A stretch of 62,874 nucleotides of DNA. Origin: Akkermansiaceae bacterium (GTDB lineage: Bacteria > Verrucomicrobiota > Verrucomicrobiia > Verrucomicrobiales > Akkermansiaceae). The position numbers were made by a program, and so were the translations under genes. The stretch spans positions 1 through 62,874 of the forward strand of contig JAJQGU010000009.1 of NCBI GenBank assembly GCA_021200315.1, in the 5' to 3' direction. Under the pieces are notes generated by a model, which saw nothing but the letters and a program-made list of their open reading frames with translations, had not been told where the DNA came from and ran no database searches. Below are positions 27,321 to 37,389 of this stretch, piece after piece. Numbering within the stretch: the stretch's first letter is position 1; each line of letters begins with the position of its first letter.

Positions 27321-29321
27321 TCACTCATCGAGCAGACTGCGCAGGGAATCGAAGAATGAGACCGCCTCATCCGCCTCGACCTCCTTGTGCATCATTTCCT
27401 CATAATCAATCTTTTCAAAGAGATCTGACGAAACTTCCCCCAAGAAGGAAGAAGGTTCGCAAACATGCGGTTCTCCATAGATGACGCGCCGCGAGCAATA
27501 TGTCATAGTCAAGCGCTCGCGGGCACGAGTAATGCCAACGTAAAGGAGACGGCGTTCTTCGTCCACCCCCCCCTCTTCAAGAGCGCGCTTATGCGGGAGG
27601 ATGCCTTCCTCCACGCCTACAAGATAGACATTTTGAAATTCAAGACCTTTCGCAGCGTGCACCGTAACGAGGCACACTCCGGATTTATGCTCGATATCGT
27701 CTTCATCTTTTTCCTGATCCAAGCTTATCTGCGCAAGGAAATCCGTAAGACGGAGGCCAGGCCGCCAGAAGGAACGCAAGGCAGCGATCACGTCATCAAC
27801 AGCCCGGAGACGACGATCACGCTCCATGTCGGTTTTGCAGTTTCTGGAGAGAAACTCGTCATACCCGATTTCCTTCATGAGTTCTTGCAGGGTTTCCGCA
27901 AAATTGCGCTGGCTTTCCGCAAAAACGGCGCCATATTTCTCCATAAGCTCCACAAAAGCCGCAATCGCATTCTGTGTCCGCGCGGAAAATTCGGCACGGA
28001 AGGAAAGGTCACACAGGGTGGCCCATACGCTCTTTCCATGCTCTCTGCTCCACTCGATGGCCATAGAGGAAGTAACGCCGCTGATGCCCCGAGGCGGGGT
28101 ATTGAGAATGCGCAGCAGGGGCAGATCTGCGCCCGGATTGTCCATCACTTGTAAATAGCCGACGAGATCTTTCACTTCCCGGCGATCAAAAAAACTTCTG
28201 GCACCCACCATTCTGTAGGGGATGCGCCGTTCGCGCAACATGATCTCAAGGCGCCGGCTCTGCGTATTGGCACGAAAGAGGATGGCAAAATCCTCCCAAG
28301 GGGTTTTATGAAGGAGGCGCTGCTCTTCGATCTCATCGGCAATGAATCCGGCCTCCTCATCCGCGCCGGGCAGCGAGACCAGCCGCACGGGTTCTTTGCC
28401 GATCTTGCCGGTACGCAATGTTTTTTCACGCCGGCCGACGTTGTGCGCGATTACTGCGTTGGCCAGCTCCAGCACCTGCCGCGTGCATCGGTAGTTTTCC
28501 TCCAGTTTGATGATCTTCGGGTTCGGGAAGTAGCGCTCAAACTCGAGGATATTTGAGACATCCGCCCCGCGCCACCCGTAAATGGACTGGTCATCGTCCC
28601 CCACCACGCACACGTGACGGCCGGGGCCCACCAATTGTCTCAGCAGGCTCATCTGGAGCGAGTTTGTATCCTGGAACTCATCCACTGTAATACGGGTAAA
28701 TCTTTTCCTCCATTTCTCTCGCACGTCCTCATGTTCCCTCAGCAGGCGCTCGGCAAGAACGAGCAGATCATCGAAATCCACCGCATTCTGCGCCCGTATA
28801 GACTGTTGATAGGCGCGGGCAACCGATGCCACAAGCGAGTCGCCGATATCGTCAGCCGTTCCGCCATGATTGCGCACACGGCTCAGCGCGGAAAGCACGG
28901 CATTGGGCTCAAGTTTTTCCTTTCCCGCGCCATACTGCATGATGAGCCGGCGCAGCAGGCCGCTCTGGTCGCTGCCCGTGTAAATGGAAAAGTTCTCTTT
29001 GTAACCGAGGAGTCCGATGTCCTGCCGCAAGATGCGCACGCAAAGCGAATGGAATGTGCACACCGTCATTGACCGCACAGCCCGGGACGAAACCATGCCG
29101 GCGACGCGCCCGCACATTTCGTTGGCCGCCTTGTTGGTGAAAGTCAGTGCCAGAATGCCGGCCGGGTTGATACCTTGCTCGACCATGTGGGCAATGCGGC
29201 AGGTGACGGTGCGCGTCTTGCCCGTGCCCGCACCGGCCAGAATAAGCACCGGGCCGTTCAACGTCAGCACGGCTTCGCGCTGTTCCGGGTTCAGATTCTC
29301 GACGGAAAAAGATCCAGCCAT
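27321..29321 (-). CDS. UvrD/PcrA/Rep-type DNA helicase
   Basis: A 666-residue superfamily 1A 3'-5' DNA helicase. Motifs in order: Q-motif region LNPEQREAVL (10-19), Walker A ILAGAGTGKTRT (about 27-38), LTFTNKAANEM, DEFQDTN, GDDDQSIYGWRGAD, LEENYRCT, GLEFQNVYLVGVEEGILPH and YVGITRARERL. Length fits a PcrA/Rep-like enzyme acting in repair or at stalled forks. The start MAGSFSVENL lies 14 bp after the fmt stop on the same strand, so the two are likely co-transcribed. I cannot separate Rep from UvrD/PcrA orthology by eye. Its 3' end faces the CRISPR array. Confidence 0.93.
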   Translation of the reverse strand: MAGSFSVENLNPEQREAVLTLNGPVLILAGAGTGKTRTVTCRIAHMVEQGINPAGILALTFTNKAANEMCGRVAGMVSSRAVRSMTVCTFHSLCVRILRQDIGLLGYKENFSIYTGSDQSGLLRRLIMQYGAGKEKLEPNAVLSALSRVRNHGGTADDIGDSLVASVARAYQQSIRAQNAVDFDDLLVLAERLLREHEDVREKWRKRFTRITVDEFQDTNSLQMSLLRQLVGPGRHVCVVGDDDQSIYGWRGADVSNILEFERYFPNPKIIKLEENYRCTRQVLELANAVIAHNVGRREKTLRTGKIGKEPVRLVSLPGADEEAGFIADEIEEQRLLHKTPWEDFAILFRANTQSRRLEIMLRERRIPYRMVGARSFFDRREVKDLVGYLQVMDNPGADLPLLRILNTPPRGISGVTSSMAIEWSREHGKSVWATLCDLSFRAEFSARTQNAIAAFVELMEKYGAVFAESQRNFAETLQELMKEIGYDEFLSRNCKTDMERDRRLRAVDDVIAALRSFWRPGLRLTDFLAQISLDQEKDEDDIEHKSGVCLVTVHAAKGLEFQNVYLVGVEEGILPHKRALEEGGVDEERRLLYVGITRARERLTMTYCSRRVIYGEPHVCEPSSFLGEVSSDLFEKIDYEEMMHKEVEADEAVSFFDSLRSLLDE

Positions 29322-29335
29322 GATGCGAACTCACG

Positions 29336-30319
29336 TCAGGAAAGGGATGCGTCTTCCCGGCTCAGGCCAAGGATCATGCCCGGATAAATGGCATGACCGG
29401 CAAAAAAGCTCTCGGCATTCATCTTTCTGCCTCCTTCAGGCTGCAGAGCCGTAATGCGGAGGATGCCCGGGTGACAGGCCACGTAGAGGCCGTCCAGCCC
29501 GCTCTTGAGCACTTCCCCCGGCAATGCTCCTTCTTTCACCGGCTTCATGGAGATCACATCCACCGGCGGGTATATTTTCAAGGAGCGATCCTTCCCTCTT
29601 CGCACCGAAGGATATGTGGTAAAAGAACCGGGCCAGCTGTGGCAGGCTCGTATTTTGCGCTCAACGATGTAGGCTGGCTGGTTCCAGTCGATGCGGCCGT
29701 CGGCGCGCAGGAGTTTCGGCGCATAGGAGGAGAGCTGCTCGTCCTGCCTCTCCCGCGGAGCCTTCCCCACATCGAGGAGAGCCAGCGCCTCATTCAACGC
29801 CCCGGGCGCCAGAGCGGCCAGCGCATCGGACAGATCGTCCGCCGTCTCAATGCCCCTGAGCGGTATTTTCCGTTGAAGAATAATATCCCCGGCATCCAAT
29901 TTGCGCACCACATGCATAATGGTCACCCCCGTCTCGGAGTCGCCTGCATCAATAGCGGCCTGCACGCATGAAGCGCCCCTGTGACGAGGAAGCAGGGAGG
30001 CATGCACATTGACGCAGGCTTTGCGTGGAATATCGATCACGGATTGGGGCAGGATTTGCCCGTATGCAATCACCACGAGAAAATCCGGAGCAAGCTGCCT
30101 CAGCGACTGAATGACATCGGGTGTTCTCAGCGATTCCGGCTGCAGGACAGGAACCCCCTGCTCCACCGCGATTCGTTTGATTCTTGGCGGAGTCAGCGCC
30201 TGATGTCTCCCGACAGGGCGATCAGGCTGGGTCACCAGCGCAGCCACGCGCTTCTCCCTGAGAAGGACTCGAAACGCAGGGATGGCAATATCGCCCGTAG
30301 CCAGCATCACAATTCGCAT
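29336..30319 (-). CDS. fmt: Methionyl-tRNA formyltransferase
   Basis: A 327-residue enzyme that formylates initiator Met-tRNA using 10-formyltetrahydrofolate. MRIVMLATGDIAIPAFRVL at the start, VTQPDRPVGR, and the catalytic block NVHASLLPRHRGASCVQAAI (Asn, His) with DSETGVTIM (Asp) are all present. The C-terminal OB-like domain ends GMILGLSR. The frame extends 20 codons further upstream but ATG 30319 gives the family N-terminus. Followed after 14 bp by the helicase gene. Confidence 0.95.
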   Translation of the reverse strand: MRIVMLATGDIAIPAFRVLLREKRVAALVTQPDRPVGRHQALTPPRIKRIAVEQGVPVLQPESLRTPDVIQSLRQLAPDFLVVIAYGQILPQSVIDIPRKACVNVHASLLPRHRGASCVQAAIDAGDSETGVTIMHVVRKLDAGDIILQRKIPLRGIETADDLSDALAALAPGALNEALALLDVGKAPRERQDEQLSSYAPKLLRADGRIDWNQPAYIVERKIRACHSWPGSFTTYPSVRRGKDRSLKIYPPVDVISMKPVKEGALPGEVLKSGLDGLYVACHPGILRITALQPEGGRKMNAESFFAGHAIYPGMILGLSREDASLS

Positions 30320-30360
30320 GAAGTAGACAGTGCCTTGAAATGGCGAATTCGTCAACCTTA

Positions 30361-30395
30361 AAACAAAAAACCGAGCCACTTTTCAAGCGGCCCGG
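30361..30395 (-). terminator. Intrinsic terminator after the coiled-coil protein gene
   Basis: On the minus strand CCGGGCCGCTT, a GAAA loop and AGTGGCTCGG form a stem of about ten pairs (two G-U), followed by TTTTTTGTTT at 30370-30361. It separates the coiled-coil operon upstream from fmt. Confidence 0.85.
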
Positions 30396-30419
30396 CCTGG
30401 GGAAAGAGGGCTGCATGCA

Positions 30420-31409
30420 TCAGTGCCTCTGCTTCAACCACACAGGCATCACCTCGTTCATGGGCGTAGCGATCAGGCTTGTATCCTCCGATGAGGCAGA
30501 CGGGGCGGTCTCCACGCGCGCCGGGAGCTTGACGTCGACCACGGGGCGCGCCATGGGAGGTTCGTAATCCGAAGGGGAAAGGAAAGCATATGACTGTTCG
30601 GCAACGCCATTATCTCCACCCGCCGCCTGAGCTCTGCCTTTCTTTTTCTTCACCGCCGAATTGGCGGATTGGGGGGACGGCTGTTCATTTTCCGATTGAG
30701 CGGAGATCTCCGCATTCATTTCAGAAATATGCAGAAGATCGTCCACACCAAAGGCATAACGAGCCAGAGCCGGCAGGGTTTCAGCAACGAGATCCGCCGC
30801 TTGGAGCCTCACCATGCCCTCCGCATGCGAAAGCATCAGCGTTCTTCCCGACACGCGGGTCACCCGCGCTTGATAATAGACGCGGCTCCCCTTCCGAGTG
30901 CGCACGGTTCCGAGCTGCATACCCGGCAAAAGGCTCATGGCCACCTGGCGGTACTCCTTGTCCGTCTGACGGATTTCGTGCTGTTTGGCAAGAATCTTGC
31001 GCTGCTTCTCCTGAATACCGGCGGCCGTGCTGATATTGCTCCTCTGCTGCGCCTCGATTTCGAGCTCCAATTCCTCAAGTCTCTTTCTGAGATAGACCCG
31101 CTCCTCAGCCTGGTAGGCGGCAGGCAGAAGCTTTTCACGCTGCCCGCGCAGTCTGGCATTTTCCGCCCGGGCCATTTCGTAAGGGGATTTTGGCAGCTCC
31201 TGTTTCACATACCAGGACACCCCGCCCAGCACACCGATCACGAGCAGAACGAGAACCGCATCCAACGCGATGCCCAGCTTCCTTTTCCGAGGAACGGGCA
31301 CGGCTTCCTGATCGGAGGGAACCGCCGTATCCTCAGACGGCGGGGCAACCACCGGCTGTCCGTCTTCCGGCGGTTCTTTCCGCATTGGTTTTTCCTGTGC
31401 GTCGCTCAT
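30420..31409 (-). CDS. Single-span membrane protein with coiled coil, unknown function
   Basis: 329 residues. A Pro/Glu-rich cytoplasmic N-terminus (about 1-40), one membrane helix (ALDAVLVLLVIGVLGGVSWYV, about 48-68), a coiled coil (about 80-155, KRLEELELEIEAQQRS), then a small beta-rich segment (MQLGTVRTRKGSRVYYQARV...GRTLMLSHAEG) and a disordered Lys/Pro-rich tail. I do not recognise a family. The layout is like the coiled-coil proteins at 49.5-51.2 kb. Its start overlaps the stop of the upstream lipoprotein gene by 4 bp, so the two are probably made together and may interact in the envelope. Confidence 0.7.
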   Translation of the reverse strand: MSDAQEKPMRKEPPEDGQPVVAPPSEDTAVPSDQEAVPVPRKRKLGIALDAVLVLLVIGVLGGVSWYVKQELPKSPYEMARAENARLRGQREKLLPAAYQAEERVYLRKRLEELELEIEAQQRSNISTAAGIQEKQRKILAKQHEIRQTDKEYRQVAMSLLPGMQLGTVRTRKGSRVYYQARVTRVSGRTLMLSHAEGMVRLQAADLVAETLPALARYAFGVDDLLHISEMNAEISAQSENEQPSPQSANSAVKKKKGRAQAAGGDNGVAEQSYAFLSPSDYEPPMARPVVDVKLPARVETAPSASSEDTSLIATPMNEVMPVWLKQRH

Positions 31410-31780
31410 GATTGAAGATCGTTGATCAGTCCGGACTGCATCTGCTTGAAGTCGGAGAAGAAAGCATCCAGCCTGCCTTGAAGCTCCTGAAGCCTGTTCT
31501 CAAGCTCCGCCTGTTTCTGGTTGAGTTCGTCACCTCGGCGCAGCGCTTCCACCAAAGCTCTCTCCTTCTCTCTCACCTTTTCCTGCAAATCGGGGTCGGG
31601 AGCCCCTGCACGCGCGATCAGAGCCTCCTGTTCGGCAATCTGTTCGCGCATGTCTGCGTTGCGTTCCTGAACTTTCAGAAGATCAGCTTCTGAAGGATTG
31701 CAGGACGGCAGAGCCATCAGCGTACACGCCAACGCCCATGCATTCCCGGCGAATGTTCTCCTTCTCACAGGCATTATCAT
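31406..31780 (-). CDS. Small coiled-coil lipoprotein
   Basis: About 124 residues. A basic N-terminus (MPVRRRTF) and hydrophobic stretch lead to the lipobox-like MALPSC, where Cys would be lipidated. After it comes a continuous coiled coil (VQERNADMREQIAEQEAL ... QAELENRLQELQGRLDAFF), resembling Lpp- or YbgF-type periplasmic coils in form only. I chose ATG 31780; ATG 31774 (MPVRRR) is equally possible, and an upstream TTG is not needed. Translationally coupled (ATGA) to the membrane coiled-coil gene downstream. Confidence 0.68.
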   Translation of the reverse strand: MIMPVRRRTFAGNAWALACTLMALPSCNPSEADLLKVQERNADMREQIAEQEALIARAGAPDPDLQEKVREKERALVEALRRGDELNQKQAELENRLQELQGRLDAFFSDFKQMQSGLINDLQS

Positions 31781-31940
31781 GTAGGAAAGCGACTGCGGAG
31801 TCAAGCATGTTTTTCATTTCTCTGGGAATTCGGGCACGCTGGAGTTTTCCAGACTTCAGCGCACTTCCGCCCTTTTTCTGAGTGCACACATTGCAGATTT
31901 AGGAATAAGCGGCTGCATATTCCACCGCAGCCAACGGCGC

Positions 31941-33899
<1,959 letters not shown>

Positions 33900-35699
33900 T
33901 CAATCCCCGGATTTCAGCACGCGGATGAACGCTTCCTGCGGGATGTTGACGCGCCCGATGGCTTTCATGCGCTTCTTGCCTTCCTTCTGTTTTTCAAGCA
34001 GCTTGCGCTTGCGGGTGACGTCGCCCCCGTAACATTTGGCCGTCACATTCTTGCGCATGGGGGAGATGCTTTCACGGGCAATGATCTTGCCCCCGATACA
34101 GGCTTGAATGGCCACCGTGAAAAGCTGTCGGGGGATCACTTCCTTGAGCTTGAGCGCCAGCTCTCTGCCGCGGCTTTCAGCCTTGTCCCGGTGCACGATC
34201 ATGGAGAATGCATCCACCGGTTCGCCGGCGATCATCATATCCATCCTGATGAGATGGGCGGCCTGGTAGCCTTGATGTTCATAATCCATGGAGCCGTATC
34301 CGCGCGTCATGGACTTGAGTTTGTCATTGAAATCAACCAGTATTTCAGCCAACGGCACGATACATGTGACCATGACGCGCGTTTCGTCGATCGTTTCCGT
34401 ATGGTCGACAGTTCCCCGCTTTTCAAGAACCAACTGCATGACATCCCCGATATAATCGCCCGGCACCATAATGAAAATGCGCACCATGGGCTCACGGATC
34501 TCCTTGATCTCCTGGGGTTCCGGAAGTTCGCCCGGATTATCCACCAGCAATTCGGTTCCATCCGTCTTCGTCACCTCATAGATAACTGAAGGATAGGTTG
34601 AAATAACATCCATATTGAATTCGCGGCGCAAGCGCTCCTGAATGATTTCCATGTGCAGCAGGCCGAGGAAACCGCAGCGGAAGCCGAAACCGAGAGCGAC
34701 GGAAGACTCCGCCGAGAAGGTGAACGCAGCGTCATTGATCCGGAGTTTCGCCATCGCGGCTTTCAATGCTTCGAAATCCGAAGAATCCACGGGGTATATG
34801 CCCGAAAAGACCATGGGACGGATTTCTCTGAACCCCGGCAGAGGCTCGGGACAGGGCCGGATGGCGTCTGTGTATGTGTCGCCGATTTTGACGTCCGATG
34901 CGGATTTCATATTGGCGATGATGTAACCCACATCGCCTGTCTTCAAAGAGTCCGCGCTCTGCATTTTCGGGGTGAACACCCCTACTTCCTTCACTTCGTA
35001 TGTCTCGTCGGCGGCAAAAAGACGCACTTTCATTCCGCGCTTCACTTCTCCCGAAACAATGCGCACGTAAGAGACCACGCCACGATATGAATCGTACACG
35101 GAATCGAACACCAATGCACGCAGAAGGCCGTCCTCGTCCTCCGGCGGGGCGGGAATGCGCGCCACAACGGCTTCGAGAATCTCTTCGATGCCAACGCCCA
35201 TCTTCGCCGATGCCTGAATGGCTTCTTCCCGGGGGATGCAGATAATGTCTTCAAGCTGCCGGTACACTTTGGGAAGATTGGCGCCGGGGAGATCTATCTT
35301 GTTGATGACCGGGACGATCTCAAGATTTTGTTCGAGCGCAAGGTGCATGTTGGCCAGCGTCTGAGCCTCCACCCCCTGTGCGGCATCGACGATCAAAATA
35401 GCGCCCTCGCACGCAGCCAGCGATCGGGAGACTTCGTAAGAGAAATCCACATGGCCGGGAGTATCCAGCAAATTGAGCTCATATATTCTGCCGTCCTTCG
35501 CCTTGTAGTGCATTGTCACGGGATGCGACTTGATGGTGATGCCCTTCTCCCGCTCAAGATCCATGGCGTCGAGCAATTGATCCTGCTTCTCCCGATCGCT
35601 GATTGTATGCGTATATTCCAAAAGGCGGTCGGACAATGTCGTCTTCCCGTGATCAATGTGGGCGATAATCGAAAAATTTCGGGTCAGTTCAGCGGACAT
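33900..35699 (-). CDS. lepA: Elongation factor 4 (LepA)
   Basis: A 599-residue ribosome-binding GTPase that acts on stalled or misassembled ribosomes. G1 AHIDHGKTTLSD (residues 12-23), DTPGHVDFSYE (G3), NKIDLPGA (G4), SAKMGVG (G5), then EF-G-like domains and the LepA-specific C-terminus (KCYGGDVTRKRKLLEKQKEGKKRMK). Length is the family norm. The frame extends 15 codons upstream, but MSAELTRNFSIIAHID is the proper start. Confidence 0.97.
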   Translation of the reverse strand: MSAELTRNFSIIAHIDHGKTTLSDRLLEYTHTISDREKQDQLLDAMDLEREKGITIKSHPVTMHYKAKDGRIYELNLLDTPGHVDFSYEVSRSLAACEGAILIVDAAQGVEAQTLANMHLALEQNLEIVPVINKIDLPGANLPKVYRQLEDIICIPREEAIQASAKMGVGIEEILEAVVARIPAPPEDEDGLLRALVFDSVYDSYRGVVSYVRIVSGEVKRGMKVRLFAADETYEVKEVGVFTPKMQSADSLKTGDVGYIIANMKSASDVKIGDTYTDAIRPCPEPLPGFREIRPMVFSGIYPVDSSDFEALKAAMAKLRINDAAFTFSAESSVALGFGFRCGFLGLLHMEIIQERLRREFNMDVISTYPSVIYEVTKTDGTELLVDNPGELPEPQEIKEIREPMVRIFIMVPGDYIGDVMQLVLEKRGTVDHTETIDETRVMVTCIVPLAEILVDFNDKLKSMTRGYGSMDYEHQGYQAAHLIRMDMMIAGEPVDAFSMIVHRDKAESRGRELALKLKEVIPRQLFTVAIQACIGGKIIARESISPMRKNVTAKCYGGDVTRKRKLLEKQKEGKKRMKAIGRVNIPQEAFIRVLKSGD

Positions 35700-35847
35700 G
35701 AAAGGGAACGAACGGAGCGTAACCAAGAAGCCGTTTTTCGTCAAGTAAAATTACCCTTCAAAGGATGTGGGAGAAACGCAACGCGGCTCGAGCGCCGGAC
35801 AGGGGGAAACATGAGCGGGAAAGAGGCGTCTCCCGGTTAATCCGCCA

Positions 35848-35876
35848 TTGACAAAACAAATGCCTCTTATTAACAT
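35848..35876 (+). promoter_or_regulatory. Promoter of mntP
   Basis: Perfect TTGACA (35848-35853), 17-bp spacer, TAACAT (35871-35876). The predicted start site is about 35883, only six bases before the mntP ATG at 35889, so the message would be almost leaderless. A weak hairpin lies upstream of the promoter; I see no manganese riboswitch core. Confidence 0.75.
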
Positions 35877-35888
35877 TCCCCCTGCACT

Positions 35889-36476
35889 ATGGAGATTGTA
35901 CAAACGCTGGCCGTGGCCTTGGCGCTGGCTGCCGACGCTACGGTTTTTGCCTTTTCGTATGGGCTGACGCAAACCCGCCGGAGATTTGCGGTCTCACTTC
36001 AACTGGCTCTGTGCACCGGCTTTTTTCAGGGAGTGATGCCCCTCATCGGCTATCGCTGCGGTGCCCATGTACGCAACTGGGTAGGCACATGGGATCACTG
36101 GATCGTGTTTGTCACTTTCGGCTGGCTGGGCGTGTCCGTGATCGCAAAGGCATTCCATCAACAGGAAGACGCGGGGGAATGCGTCATTCTCGGTTTCAAG
36201 GGGCTTCTCATGGTCGGAGTGGCCACCAGCATCGATGCGCTGGCCGTGGGCGTATGTCTGGCTCTCGGCTCTTTCGGAGGGCAGACGACAGCGCCCGGGC
36301 TGGCAATGGCCATCGGCACGATTGCCTTGGTGACATTCTTGTGCACATTGAGCGGTTTTCACGCATCGCGCGTATTCCGCCGACTGCCCACCCGATGGCT
36401 CGAGACGGCGGCAGGGCTCATTCTGATCGCTCTGGGCAGCCGCACGCTGTGGCTCCATCTTTCCGGCGGCGCGTAA
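35889..36476 (+). CDS. mntP: Manganese efflux pump MntP
   Basis: A 195-residue, six-helix inner-membrane protein exporting Mn2+. Two repeats each carry a membrane aspartate: ALAADATVFAFSYGL (around 13-27) and GVATSIDALAVGVCLAL (around 113-129), matching the family's conserved acidic residues. Length is normal. The neighbouring genes are lepA (divergent) and a secreted protein (convergent), so it stands alone. Confidence 0.92.
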   Translation: MEIVQTLAVALALAADATVFAFSYGLTQTRRRFAVSLQLALCTGFFQGVMPLIGYRCGAHVRNWVGTWDHWIVFVTFGWLGVSVIAKAFHQQEDAGECVILGFKGLLMVGVATSIDALAVGVCLALGSFGGQTTAPGLAMAIGTIALVTFLCTLSGFHASRVFRRLPTRWLETAAGLILIALGSRTLWLHLSGGA

Positions 36477-36486
36477 TCCTGCAGCG

Positions 36487-37083
36487 TCAATTGTCCGGAC
36501 AATCCGAAGAGGGAAGAGTCAGCGTGTCGCCCTTTCCACGGCTGAGGCAGCGCATCAGGCTTTTCTGGATATTGTTGAGCGCCTCCACGTTTTTTACACG
36601 GAACTCCACGGTGTGGGCGTGAGTGGATTCGGGATAAGTTTTCGTGACGCATTCGGCGCCGTTCAGCAGGCCGGCTCTCTGCACATAAGCGCTGCCGCCG
36701 AGGCGGGAAACCGCGCTGGAAACATTGGAGACGGTGGAGGAACTGCCGCTGCCCGGTGTTTCGATATAATAAATGCGTATGGCATTATTGCCTGTCGTAT
36801 CAATGCTCAGTTCCCAAACACTCATCGTCCCGTTCAACAGATACCGCTGTTTTGAAACAGATGTTACCGAGTTGATCCTCAAGAGAATATATGGCGCATT
36901 CTCAGCGTTCCCTCCAAAGCATACGGACCAATAGGCGCCTTGCGTCTGCTGCATTTCTGAAGAGACACTGGAAGAGGAGGAAGAACCCGATGATACGCCT
37001 GAAGTCGAAGAAGAGGTCTGAGCGCCCGATTTGCCGCTCCACGCCAGAGCCATCAGAAAGAGAAAAGCCGTCGGTACTTTCAT
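36487..37083 (-). CDS. Secreted Ser-rich protein, unknown function
   Basis: 198 residues. A signal peptide (MKVPTAFLFLMALAWSGKSGAQ, cleavage after SGA) precedes a Ser-rich spacer (TSSSTSGVSSGSSSSSS), then a compact region with five cysteines (WSVCFGG, GAECVTK, MRCLSRG, SDCPDN) and beta-strand-like stretches. I do not recognise the family. It lies tail to tail with mntP and head to head with the pilus ATPase genes, so it could be an exported partner of that system, but nothing in the sequence proves this. ATG 37083 is chosen because it begins the signal peptide. Confidence 0.65.
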   Translation of the reverse strand: MKVPTAFLFLMALAWSGKSGAQTSSSTSGVSSGSSSSSSVSSEMQQTQGAYWSVCFGGNAENAPYILLRINSVTSVSKQRYLLNGTMSVWELSIDTTGNNAIRIYYIETPGSGSSSTVSNVSSAVSRLGGSAYVQRAGLLNGAECVTKTYPESTHAHTVEFRVKNVEALNNIQKSLMRCLSRGKGDTLTLPSSDCPDN

Positions 37084-37287
37084 GGCGTGATTGTAGGGAC
37101 TCCTGCTTTTCATGTCAATCTTCAAACACCGCAGCATCAGCAATCACGCTGCCACTCAGCTTTCTTTCCGCTGCTTTCTCACAGATTTTTGACTTCTTCC
37201 GGCAAAGTTCAAATTGTTTGGGATCGGAATTCCCCTCCGACGGAAAGCCGCCGAATCGAAAAAATATTTCAAAACGTCATTTGCACG

Positions 37288-37316
37288 TTGACGCGCCGCT
37301 TCCGATGCGGTAGTCT
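37288..37316 (+). promoter_or_regulatory. Promoter of the pilus/secretion ATPase pair
   Basis: TTGACG (37288-37293), 17-bp spacer, TAGTCT (37311-37316), giving a start near 37323 and a leader of about 67 nt. The rest of the 306-bp gap between the divergent secreted-protein gene (ends at 37083) and the ATPase start (37390) holds nothing else that I can name. Confidence 0.6.
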
Positions 37317-37389
37317 GTGGAAAAGCTTGCTCCGAACCGTCCCCCCGCAGCGGGGGCGGCTGGCCTATCGAACTCAGCATCTTACTTCC

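Noticed and set aside
31880..31940. GGCTGC/GCAGCC inverted repeat after thiC as a terminator
   Set aside because: Only a six-base stem with no T-run on the coding strand; too weak to call.
35745..35847. Manganese (yybP-ykoY) riboswitch before mntP
   Set aside because: The region is upstream of a strong promoter rather than in the transcript, and the conserved core loops are not visible.
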